From Gryganskiella cystojenkinii (lineage: Eukaryota; Mortierellomycota; Mortierellomycetes; Mortierellales; Mortierellaceae), in assembly GCA_015852425.1 (NCBI GenBank), contig JAAAIG010000962.1, positions 1 through 13,676 on the forward strand: DNA of 13,676 nt, given 5' to 3'. The notes below the pieces were generated by a model. The model was not told the origin of the DNA, did no database searches, and saw only the letters and a list, made by a program, of their open reading frames with translations. Below are positions 1-9,136 of this stretch, piece by piece. The position numbers and the translations under genes are program-made. Each line of letters starts with the position of its first letter. The first letter of the stretch is position 1.

Positions 1-262
1 TTATGCTCATTGTCGCTCATCTGATGCCTCTCAGGTGCTGGCAGAGAGGGGAGCTTTTTTTCCTTATTCTTGTTGCTGAGGTTTCAAACGGAGATTACAA
101 CGTGCATGGCCTATGCTTTCTAATTAACATCAATGTGCTCTACATTTTCTGAATTTACGTTACATTCTCTCCAAGTGTTGTTTCGACCTTGTAGAACAAT
201 ATGATAACAATGACTGCATTCTCAACTGATGCTCAATTTGGCATGACAACGACTCAACTAGG
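1..262. other. non-coding 5' flank of the first gene
   Basis: No convincing open frame is seen. The stretch holds a T-rich run near 54-80 and many stops in all frames. An in-frame TGA at 227-229 lies 36 bases upstream of the ATG at 263. A CAACTAG at 255-261 directly before that ATG could be a splice acceptor, so an additional upstream exon, perhaps outside the window, cannot be excluded. Confidence 0.5.
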
Positions 263-2545
263 ATGAAGACATTCAAAGAGCATATTCTCGTAGACGAGCA
301 TCATCATACGACCTTCGACAAGGCATATGCTTGCTATATGGCATATCTGGGTCGTGAGGCTCGAAGCGGAAGTCAGTCGGCAAAGGATGAGAAGGTCAGC
401 ATCGAGGATTGTCGCCAAGTTTACCAGAAGACACTTGTCCAAGGAACAACTAGTCGAGCACAAAGCCATGCCACGAAGATTGTTCGCCGTGCCATTGACC
501 AGCATTCGGAAGGTAAGACTTAATCTTTCATTTATTACCACATCTCGAAGACTACACTAATCGTGATATGTGAACTTGACTATATTAGATGCCCTCAAGT
601 CATTGACGGAAGATGAAGACAACAGTAAGAAATAGATTGATCAGAGACTTATTCTCATTCGTGTGCTATACATGCATTGACAGAAGTAATTTATGATTTC
701 ACTGGCAGCCGGTCAGAAGGATTTACACGTTCAGGACCCTTTACACTCGGGACCAGAGCCAACACTGACAAGAATGGACAGCGCTAACGAGACCGCCCAG
801 GATGGAGCGCAGACCGTTGATGATGCTTCCTCAGAGAGCCATGCCGTGTGTGAGTTGTCTATCAATGACAAAGGTTTTGCGGACTAACGTGGATTATTCT
901 ACTTAGAGGCAGATCCAATTGTCCAAGCACCACTGTCTAATACTGTGCTCATTTCTTTTTTTAACTGATGTCATAATAGCTGCTGACCAAACGGAGGGTA
1001 GTAAAACGTTATAGTGGACTGGTTTTCCGTAGCATAGACGCGTGGTGATATGAAAAGTTCATTAACTTTTTCTTTGTTCAAAAATAGTCTCGACGATCAT
1101 CTGGGAATTTTTACAGTCACAGCCATGCGATGTCAGCTCGCCCTCGCCTATGCCAGCATCCTCCAACAAATCAACTGATAGAGCTGCGAGTCCAATCACT
1201 TTCAGCGGAGGGTACATGCAGGATACCGGTAGCCAGAATCCATTCTCGTGTACACCAACCAAGCAGGCGATTGATTGCAAAGCATCCAAGTCCTCAGGTA
1301 TTAATCAGCTTCAATATAATTAAATTGCCTCACAACGATGTTGACTGGAACTAACTGTCTTTACGTTACATATTCAGAAACAAGCTTCATTCTTCCAGAT
1401 ATATTCAATCAAGACTCCACATTCATTTACCAAGGAATTGACATTGTGAAGATATTCCGTGAATATCGCGTGGAAGATTTCGATAGCTTTTCTTATGCCA
1501 AAGACTGGATCGCGGATTTTTCTTCGGGATCTGAATTCGAACAAGCCCTACCCGCGCACCTCAGGCCTGCCCTTGATCTGTCTGAGCTTGCAGCCATCGA
1601 TGTCAACACCCGATGGCCTACTTTGAAACTTGTATTCGAGCGAGTATTCAAGAAAAACGGCTATGATGAGATAGCTTCGGCTGTCAAGAAAGAAGACCTG
1701 GCCGACCCTATCGCATTTTACCTGATCTCAATAGTGGTATCATAGTAAGTGCTTTAGGCTTTTCACTCCTTTAATGTCGAAGAGAATGTCTAACGCATAT
1801 TTACACGTATGCCATTCTTTCTGATTTGGATACACACTGCAGCTCTCACTATTTTGCATTCGACCAAGGACTACCCGAAGACCTGAACGAGCGAGAAGCC
1901 TTCGTCGGGTTTGCTTGGACGTTCATTCGTGGTGCCTTTACTATGACCGGGATAAAGACAAGATCTATGGAGGTGCTAATCTCTGGAGTCCAGGAACGCA
2001 AAAACCATGGCCTGGATCCACGAATCGACACTAAACAGAGTGGCCAGTTCGCGGATGGCACAGGGTTTTCCGGCGCCAATCAAATTTACCTCGCGGAAGC
2101 GGCGCTACTGCACGAGCCTAAGCCTGAAAAACTGAAAGAAGATGAGTACAAGTTAGTAAGAGCCATGCGAGACTCGTGGGTGAGCCAATTGATATCAACA
2201 TGTCGCGAACATGTTCCGTGTCGTGCGATGACCGTCTTTGGATCGAGTTCATACAAGGATGAAACGAAATTTTGGTTTCTGGACTATAAAGGGGTTTTTC
2301 GACTCTTCCATTTCGACTCTTTTCTTATCCCGTTGAAAAAAGAGGACTTTGGAAGAAGGATGAAGGCCGCAGCTCTAAGCTGCATTGAACTGGCAGTCCG
2401 TGTCGAACTGGAACTTCAAAAACGAGAATCAGAAAAAGTCCCTGCTTCCTTCCGAGAACGGCTGGCGCTGCACAAAGCCAGCTGTGAAATCCACATGACA
2501 TCTCCCACTCCGGAAAAGCCAAAGAAGAGAAAATTCAGCCTGTAA
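263..2545 (+). CDS. uncharacterised seven-exon protein, C-terminus resembling a PD-(D/E)XK-like fold
   Basis: Hand-built exons are 263-512, 589-624, 709-849, 980-997, 1088-1297, 1378-1744 and 1843-2545. All introns are GT-AG and frame is kept throughout (1725 nt, 574 aa). Branch-like CTAAC/CTAAT sites lie in several introns. The N-terminal 85 residues look helical; residues about 95-220 are Ser/Thr/Asp-rich and probably disordered; residues about 225-540 look globular. FADG (D412) is followed by a strand ending in LAEA (E426), then a helix, an FWFLDYKG-type strand pair and a long helix. This order recalls PD-(D/E)XK nuclease-like proteins of Mucoromycota, but the Lys expected two residues after the Glu is Ala, so catalysis is doubtful. 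KPKKRK at 566-571 is a likely nuclear localisation signal. Function is unknown and the fold is inference. The ATG at 263 is the first in frame after a stop, but an upstream exon is possible. An AATAAA overlaps the stop codon. Confidence 0.72.
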
Positions 2546-2990
2546 ATAAATCCTTTCAACAATTGCTTTCTTTACTTTTCATCCCTTTGTGTTTTGGATG
2601 CGAGAGTAAAATGGAAAGAGGCGAAGGTGAGGAAGACTTAACATTGGCGAAAGACTTTTAAGGAGTGGGAGAACTAAAGGAGAAAGGACGGCTGCCAAGC
2701 CCTTTTATTCGAGAGTGGATCATGTTTTGCGTCCTCAAAAGGTATTTGCCAGGTAAAAAATACCGAGGTGGGCTTTTAGAAAAAATTTAAGGTTGCAAAA
2801 GGCAATTAGGCAATTTCTAAGTATTGACGCTCCGGCGCTGCTCTCAAGATTCCAATGCACCGTTCCCCGCGCTCCCATGTGCGGAGTCGCGCCTCCAGCA
2901 GGTCAACACATTCTCACCGCTGGCGCCTTTCCCGTCCCCCATTTCCCACAGAACTGTAGCTGTTTCGAAATTAGAAAACATACCGTACTT
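2546..2990. other. intergenic region before the small-protein gene
   Basis: No supported gene lies here. The 5' part is probably the 3' UTR of the preceding gene, since AATAAA begins at 2545. The remainder is upstream sequence of the 86-residue protein gene. Frames that read open across 2793-3287 are alternative frames of low-complexity promoter sequence and the small gene. Confidence 0.5.
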
Positions 2991-3058
2991 TATAAGGTGC
3001 TTTCTTTTTTTTTTTTTTGCCTCTTGCCTCACTCTCTTCATCCCTCCAACAAACACCA
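2991..3058 (+). promoter_or_regulatory. TATA-like box and pyrimidine-rich leader
   Basis: TATAA at 2991-2995 (context CTTTATAAGG) lies 64 bp before the ATG at 3059. It is followed by a run of about 15 T and then a C/T-rich stretch (CTCACTCTCTTCATCCCTCC) up to the start codon. A TATA element followed by a pyrimidine-rich initiator region is a common fungal core-promoter layout. Actual transcription start is inferred. Confidence 0.55.
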
Positions 3059-3319
3059 ATGTCAAAGCCGGAAGATCCCTCTGTCCAGCAGCAAATCCCA
3101 GCCCCGGTTCCGGTCTGCCAGCAGCCGGCCATGGTTTATCAACGCAACGATGATCTCATTGCACACTACCAGAAAGAAATCGACGATAATCAAATCACTT
3201 GCACCGATATCACCATATTCTTGTTTTGTTGTCCTTTGGGATTCATGCGCATTCTTCCAAAGCATAACCGTCAGTCAAAGGCCATGATAGGTCTGGCCGT
3301 AGAATTGGCTAAAGTCTAG
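3059..3319 (+). CDS. 86-residue protein with a Cys-Cys hydrophobic segment
   Basis: This is a single exon with the ATG at 3059 in a good context (AACACCAATG) right after a TATA box and pyrimidine leader; a stop closes it at 3319. Residues 1-25 are Pro/Gln-rich and include CQQP. Residues about 26-45 are polar and charged. One hydrophobic stretch, about residues 47-64 (ITIFLFCCPLGFMRIL), carries adjacent cysteines and a Pro-Gly turn. The C-terminus is short and basic then amphipathic. The layout suggests a small membrane-associated, possibly palmitoylated protein, loosely like CYSTM or Pmp3-type small membrane proteins, but it matches neither motif closely. I do not recognise the family. No intron is needed. 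The promoter features make it more likely real than a chance frame. Confidence 0.6.
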   Translation: MSKPEDPSVQQQIPAPVPVCQQPAMVYQRNDDLIAHYQKEIDDNQITCTDITIFLFCCPLGFMRILPKHNRQSKAMIGLAVELAKV

Positions 3320-3924
3320 AGTTTTCTTGGTGAGAATGAGAGAGATACAGAGCAGCGCTGTGCAAAGGTGGCCAAGCTTAATGCGAACTTAACATTTGCT
3401 TTCTATTCTTTTTTTTTTCAACTACATTCAGCCCTAAACTCAGTGTGGTACTCTTGATAACGCTGCCCCTACTGGCTGAGTTATGTCGACTCCACCATAT
3501 TCAGTTCACAGCTAGCGCAAAAAACCCCTTGTAATGAAAGAAAAACAAACATCAAATCTAAAAGCAGTTCGCTTTTGTACATAGACCCAAGGCGTTTCAC
3601 TGCAATTTCACATGAGTCTACTGCGTTGCCACCAATTCATGTGACATTGTGACTTCGAGGTCTGACGGCGCTCCCACTCCGAGGTGAGGCACATGCCATC
3701 TCATTTTTTACCATCATGTTGCTAAGTTAAAATGCCACACTCCATTATCATCAAACCTTTGGTTTTCATGCAGGTGCCGCAATTTCATTTGTTGGCTTGT
3801 TGCATCCATTGCCTTTACGTCTTGGGCACCACTCGTTACAAAGCGACGCCACTTGTGAAAAAATAAGCGCGTCTGCTTCGCACGAAAGACCGACTCACCA
3901 CTCAATTGCTCTTTCGATCAGGTC
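3320..3924. other. intergenic region, nothing recognised
   Basis: This is 605 bp of non-coding sequence between the small-protein gene and the PhzF gene. It contains T-rich and A-rich runs (for example 3405-3419) but no supported ORF, RNA gene or repeat. It presumably holds the 3' UTR of the upstream gene and the promoter of the downstream gene. No clear TATA box was found. Confidence 0.5.
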
Positions 3925-3982
3925 TTGTGTTCATTCTCATTCTTTCCTTTTTGTGTTTCCTCTCTCTTCCAACACGAACGAA
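3925..3982 (+). promoter_or_regulatory. pyrimidine-rich leader before the PhzF gene
   Basis: A strongly C/T-rich stretch (TTCTCATTCTTTCCTTTTTG and then TTTCCTCTCTCTTCC) ends 13 nt before the ATG at 3983, which has the context ACGAAATG. The same layout precedes the small-protein gene and supports choosing this start over the upstream in-frame ATG at 3797. Confidence 0.5.
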
Positions 3983-5028
3983 ATGTCTTTTGAATCAACA
4001 TACCCTTTCTACCAACTGGACGTCTTCACGGACAAGGCCTACTATGGCAACCCTCTCGCGGTCGTTGTCGCACTGGACCCTTCGATCCGTGTCCCGACCG
4101 ACGCACAAATGGCGCGTTTCGCCAACTGGACCAACCTTCCCGAGACCACCTTCTTGCTCCCACCCACAGACCCAACCAAGGCTGACTACAAGGTCCGCAT
4201 TTTCACACCTGCATGTGAATTGCCGTTTGCAGGACACCCAACTCTGGGGGCATGTCGTGTCTTTCTCGAGTACACCAAGGAACAGGACAAAAACAACAAC
4301 AGCAACAAGAACAACAACAAAGAAAGTCAGGATGGAGAAGGAGGAGAGACGAGAACGATTGTTCAAGAATGTGGTGTGGGACTGGTAGAGCTTCTTTTAA
4401 CTGTCAGTGATAACAAACTTGCTTTTGTTGCCCCACCACTTACGAAATCAGGTACCGTCGAGATCGAACATGTAAAAGTTGCCTGCATTGCTATGGGGCT
4501 TGACTATAAGACGGATGTCTTGGATACGCAATGGATCGTCTGTGGACCTGAATGGTTTGCATTGATCCTCAAGGATACAGAGACGGTGTTGAAAGCAAGT
4601 CGCTTGTCGACCAAGGAGTCCAAGAAACTCGTATTTGGGATCTTGGCTCGGTACGAAGAGGATCAAGTCAAGGATGCCAACAAGGATCCTCTCTTTGAGG
4701 TCAGGACTTTCCCACATGCGTTGAATGACGATGAAGACCCTGTCACTGGTTCGTTCAAGTAAGCTAAAAAACTCTGATATATCTTTTAGGATTCCTTTGC
4801 AGAATTATGACTCAACGTTACTAATCTCTAATTTTTTTACTCGTGACTCCTAGTGCTGGAATGGCACAGTGGCTCATCGGTACAGGTCTGGCACCTCCAA
4901 ACTATGTGGCCTCGCAAGGAACAGCCATGGGTCGCAAGGGAAAGATCTACGTAGACCGCGATGCCTCTGGCAATATCTGGATTGGTGGCCAGACTGTGAT
5001 CTGCATCCGCGGCACTGTTATAATCTGA
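3983..5028 (+). CDS. PhzF-family isomerase/epimerase-like protein
   Basis: There are two exons, 3983-4758 and 4854-5028 (951 nt, 316 aa). The 95-bp intron has donor GTAAGC, branch TTACTAAT and acceptor CCTAG, and joins DPVTGSF to NAGMAQWL in frame. PhzF hallmarks are all present: YQLDVFTDKAYYGNPLAVV near the N-terminus, NLPETTF with the conserved catalytic Glu (E54), IFTPACELPFAGHPTLGA (residues 73-90), EDPVTGS, and a C-terminal SQGTAMGRKGKIYV followed by IWIGGQTV. PhzF of phenazine synthesis isomerises trans-2,3-dihydro-3-hydroxyanthranilate with a diaminopimelate-epimerase fold; most fungal members have unknown substrates. Length is only slightly above the usual 260-300. An Asn/Lys-rich insert at about residues 103-114, with an acidic Gly-rich tail to about 122, is unusual. 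No phenazine genes are nearby, so the substrate cannot be named. Confidence 0.93.
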
Positions 5029-5339
5029 GCTAGTTTACCAGTCCCATGTAGCTTTCCCCCCCTCCCTCCTTCCTTTAATATTTAACTAGGGGTGCCCGCC
5101 GCGGCTCACGCCCCTTGGCCCACCTCTCTTTTAATGGTTTGTACCCTATGAAAAAGTGGTGTGACGTCTTGTGCTACGATTTTTGTTGTCTTTTATCCCC
5201 TTCTCCCTTCCGTCATCCAAATTTACTGAAAGCTACTTGGGGATTGAGCAATGGTTTCGGCATCTCTACAAAATTTCGACAGTTAAACTGATTAAGCATA
5301 AGCCCGCGCATTGGTCTGCGACGCATGATTTCAACACTT
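5029..5339. other. intergenic region with a GC-rich segment
   Basis: This is the 3' flank of the PhzF gene. A C/T run (5053-5074) is followed by a GC-rich patch at about 5088-5120 containing the 8-bp palindrome GCCGCGGC and imperfectly complementary GGGGTG and CACGCCCC arms. No ORF or RNA gene is supported. The patch could fold weakly in the 3' UTR. Confidence 0.4.
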
Positions 5340-7077
5340 TTACGGAATGTCATAAATGCTTCGTAACAGTGTTAGCCTGTCAGTTCGGAATTTATTGTAC
5401 AAAAGGGTAGAGCAAGGTATTTTGTAAGAGCTACTTTTCAACTGGTGCAGAGGTGGCGAGGGGACGGCATGATGAAACGGGTTAACAGGAGGATATGTTG
5501 GAGGTTTGTAGTAAGTTGTACGGGTGAATGCAATAGGCATGAATTGCGTGCAATCCGTTGTGGCATTTTGTGGCGAGTGTTTACAAACTGGTCTTCCTGT
5601 CGTTGGGTGGAAATTTCGACTTCCTGGGATGCCGTTCACGCGTCGGTATCTCATCCCGCATGCGTCACCAAAGCCATACCAGCCTTCCAAACTTCGCATA
5701 ATCTGCCAGTTGCCGTTGTAGTTTACATTACGCTCAAGCTCAGTTATCCTGTAGGACACAGCTTCGTCCTCACGCAGCGTACATTCAACAGCATCCACTG
5801 GCTTGCGTCTGTAACAATCCAGTAAGACTTACTCTCCATCGACGACCCCTTCTCCTGAATCGACTTCATTCAGGCCCACCTTGTGTTTCCTCGAGGTCAA
5901 GGCCGATTCCAGCCGCACAATATTCTGGGCCACGCCTGTTTGAAATCATCCTGTCACGCCAAGAGTATAGTCATAGCTCTTCCGCGAATGAACTGAAAAG
6001 TCCACTTCCTCATTTCCTCTACGACCACTGAGATTTTGTTGGGCGGCAGTGTACAGGTCTTCTTGAATAGTCTTGTCGCTTTCGCCAAAAACCAACTATC
6101 ATCGATTTTGTCGCCTCGTTTGCGCTTATCAGGCTCAGTACGTCGACAAATATTTCGACTTCTTCGACAAGTTGATTCTGCATCTTCCACTCACAATCAG
6201 AGTCCAGCGGCGCAGCTTCGATGCTTGTAAAAGGCAGGATGACGTTAAGACTTGGATCTGTTGCAGGAGACAGCTGATACTCCGAGCACACATCCTTGAA
6301 CGTCCATGCAGAGAACCCTTGGTAGGAGTATTCAGTGAAAGGATCATCTTGGTCATGGATTGTGTTTTGGCGACGCTAAGTATTCTGCACAGGTCCCCGT
6401 CATAACGTATGGTTTCCTATTCGCCAGTATATGTTTCGTAGAAAAGTAACGCTAGATAGTCTTCGTCGCGATCGTACAGAGGATAATGTCGAGTAAGGAC
6501 CTCATTCAAGTCGCCTGCAGTCACCGCATCTATCAAGGCAGACCACTTGCACACGACCTTTCTGTCCGGCTTGACGACAATTCCAACATCTTCGAGGTTG
6601 TAATTATTAATGTCAGCATGAGGAGCGTACACAAAGACGTAGACAAAACGCACAGTCACGTATTCACTTGTTACTCTAGGAAGGACTTCGGACAAGAGAG
6701 GGAAAAACGTTTAGAACAATTCCTCCGGCACGAAAGCTTGACATGATGTGAATTGTGTCCTCCGGCAGCTAAACATCAAAGACTTTGGTAAGCTTATGAG
6801 TTGCCTTGAGTTTCTTTTTCTCTTTGCGTCGACAAGAATGGGCAAGCTCTGCTCCTCGTCGTCTTTCCTCGTCGTCATTGTTGTCGTCAGTAATCGAGAT
6901 GCAGCAGAGGGTGAGCTCAACTGTGGCGACATCATCAAAGCTGGGAGCCTTCTTATTCTTGACAAGGTTCTTGAGGTCGTCGACAGTGCTGTCCTCCAGG
7001 GAAGTCCTCACGAAGGGGGGTATTTGATGTTGTCTCGCCATCCACAAGGCAGAAAATGGTAACGGATTGTCGGCCAT
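5340..7077 (-). pseudogene. decayed Crinkler (CRN) effector-type gene with a nuclease-like C-terminus
   Basis: Reading from 7077 downward, the start MADNPL is followed, in a shifted frame, by FCLVDGETTSN, the N-terminal CRN header. TSLEDSTVDDLKNLVKNKK and KKLKATHKLTKVF mark the ubiquitin-like header domain, and LPEDTIHI follows a stop at 6769-6771. Later fragments such as FSAWTFKDVCSEYQLSP, ANEATKSM and GNEEVDFSVHS, then ASQW and VECTLREDE, fit the restriction-endonuclease-like CRN C-terminal domain. The frame changes at least nine times, stops occur at 6769 and 6417, and the block after LGVT (about 5951-5957) is missing. CRN proteins are modular effectors or inter-organism toxins that act in nuclei; this copy cannot encode one. 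The end is uncertain: from about 5700 to 5340 the frame stays open but is unrecognised. Confidence 0.8.
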
Positions 7078-7561
7078 GATGGAAGACGAAGACCGTATAT
7101 GTAGCTATTATTGTGATTGCTGTCAACAAGTTTGTGAGTGACAAGAGAGAAGGATAAAATGAGTGACGAGAAGGAAGGAAAAAGTGAGTGATGAGGAGAA
7201 AGTGGGTGTCGAGAAGGAAACGATGAAGAGCTGCGTGAGTAATTACTGAGGGCAAAATGACAACGTGACATATTTCGTTTCAAAGCAGCAAAGGCCACAT
7301 AACGCGACATAAGTACGCGTCACAGAACCGCGGTCCTTTATGTTCCCTTGCAATCAGGTGTCCCCCATTCGACTCGGCCGTCTCTTCATCTTTTTCAGCC
7401 ACCACAATTCTTTACTCGGACGATCCATCTCCAGAGAAGAACCGTGGCCAGGTGTACCATTGAGTAGAGCCAACACTTGCTGCTTGAGCATACAGCATTT
7501 CAGGAAACTTCACGTTCACAAGCCCATCAACGGCTCTTTTCATTTGTCGACCAACCAACGC
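7078..7561. promoter_or_regulatory. divergent intergenic region between two decayed genes
   Basis: This region separates the minus-strand CRN relic (start at 7077) from the plus-strand relic (likely start at 7562). It carries the purine-rich repeat tract described separately. A plus-strand frame is open from an ATG at 7340 into the second relic, but its residues up to 7561 look unlike protein, so it is treated as leader. An earlier start at 7340 remains possible. Confidence 0.4.
7134..7234. repeat. degenerate purine-rich tandem repeat, about four units
   Basis: Four units of 18-33 bp start with GTGAGTGA, GAGTGACG, GTGAGTGA and GTGGGTGT, at 7134, 7161, 7184 and 7202. Each continues into a GAGAAGGA-like run. 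On the minus strand this is a C/T-rich tract lying 57 to 157 bases upstream of the CRN start, matching the pyrimidine leaders seen at the other genes of this window. Confidence 0.6.
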
Positions 7562-9055
7562 ATGGCTCTTGTGCGATACTTGGAAGTAAGGGATGGACAA
7601 TGGTCAGTGGTCGAATGTCCTTCGAAGGCCGATTAGCAGATTGCCCTCGACTGCGAAGTCAACGATATTGTTGTTTCGGGAGACAGTGACAGCCTCAACC
7701 CTCCCTCCTCCAAAAAGACTCTCTGAAAGCCTCTTGCCAGAGGTGGATATCTCGAGTACAACGTCCCTCAACTATTATTGGAGAAGTTGGAGCTGTCTAG
7801 AACCGGCTACTGTCCTCAGGGTCGCTTACAATAACGACTACACCTGCAACGGATGGGATCAGCAACCCACAACGTGATCATCCAGTCTGTGGAAAACGAC
7901 AGTAAGCTACCTTCATAACTTTTACTTTCTCTCGCTTTTGTCGAAGATCACACTCAGAGGCTAACATTACCTTCTTTCTACATTGCCTTCGTATCGTCAG
8001 TGGATGCCGACGCGATAGTACATGTCTATTTGACTCATGCTAAAGCTGCAGGTAAATTCCGAGCAAGACCAACGATGAACCGGCTCTGGGAGTGTTGGTT
8101 CACGCGGCAAGAGTTTAACCCTTCGAAACCATCCTGCACCTCAGTAAACCAGCCCTTCCAGAAGGTGACACCGAGGCTGAGAAGCAGCCGTCTGTGACTC
8201 TAAAAGATGTAATAATGGGAATAACGACACTCAAAGATCAGCTAACCGTGAAGGACGAAAGGTATGACCCTCAATCGAAAGCATCGTAGATTAAAATGTG
8301 CCACATGACAACTTTTGCTGTGTCTCCATTAATGTTCTTTTTTGCAAACCTGTCGCTATAGCCTCTGGAGACCTCCTGATGTCTGCACTGCGGATGTCAC
8401 TAAATGAGATGAGAAACCATCTCCGTGTGCTCCCTGATGACACTCTCGATCCCAACTTCTATATGGGCAAGGGATAGACCGATGATTTTCGTCTTCAAGG
8501 CCGTGCGTTCAAGTTCTACGAGTTGAACTGCATCAAGTACCGCCGCCTCCCTCCTGAGAGATTGCCTGACCGTATTACCTCTACATTGGGTGGAACGGAC
8601 TACGACCCGAGTGACGTCAGGAACGTCATTAAATCCAGGGACGAAGAGAAACTTTGAGGAGTGACCCTCTTCAGATCAACGTCCTGGATGTGACTTGGGC
8701 CAGGTGTTTTTCTTTTGGCGTTAGTGCACTCTTATATTCATCTACAGAACCAACCACTACTCACGGACAGGAGCTCAAGGGAACAAAAGAGAAGGAGAGC
8801 CTGTAGACCAAGTCCACAACGTTTTTCAACCTGTCCGTCAAGCAGAAGGCGGCGTTGCCGGCATACATTTGAACCACTGAGGTTGGCTGGAGCACGGGAG
8901 AGGACCTAAGTCGGTGGTGATGGAGTCTTTTGCCAAGTTCGAAGTCAACATGCCGTCTCACCGTGGTCCTGGGCCTCGGTCAAGGACTTGGGAGCTCAAT
9001 TTAAATTTTTCGACAGCGTCGTTCTGAAAGAACACAATTAATATTATCGATGAAA
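7562..9055 (+). pseudogene. decayed multi-exon gene of unknown family, 5' part
   Basis: A coding trail starts at ATG 7562 (MALVRYLEVRDGQWSVVEC). Introns are still recognisable at 7902-8000 (GTAAGC, GCTAAC branch, CGTCAG) and about 8262-8361. In-frame stops occur at 7634, 7724, 7832, 8116, 8475, 8655, 8804 and 8870, with frame changes near 8053, at the 8262 junction, near 8655 and near 8925. The text between breaks is clearly protein-like: VPQLLLEKLELSRTGY, ATHNVIIQSVEND, LHLSKPALPEGDTEAEKQ, RNHLRVLPDDTLDPNFYMGK, LPDRITSTLGGTDYDPSDV, FFNLSVKQKAALPAYI. I do not recognise a domain. Codon use matches neighbouring genes, and the breaks rule out function. It may be one gene with the next entry, linked by an intron at 9056-9136 (branch AACTAAC, acceptor CACTAG). 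Confidence 0.65.
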
Positions 9056-9136
9056 GTAAGTACCAGTTGTGTAGTTGTGACCTGTAGCGTTGATTTCAAT
9101 AAGTCATAAGGGTAAATGTAACTAACCTCCCACTAG

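Noticed and set aside
625..683. Shorter intron ending at the TTGACAG acceptor
   Set aside because: Splicing there leads to a stop near 785 in another frame, while the acceptor at 708 keeps the frame that continues through four more exons.
693..887. Stand-alone ORF starting with MISLAAGQ
   Set aside because: The frame is internal: acceptor GGCAG at 708 and donor GTGAGT at 850 place it inside the larger gene, so neither the ATG at 693 nor the stop at 885 is used.
3995..4366. Minus-strand ORF of 123 codons and plus-strand frame 3906-4388
   Set aside because: Both overlap the well-supported PhzF exon in other frames and are shadows of its codon composition.
5088..5120. GC-rich hairpin-like patch after the PhzF gene
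   Set aside because: The arms pair only with bulges and the loop has no consistent stem; there is no evidence of a structured RNA or terminator.
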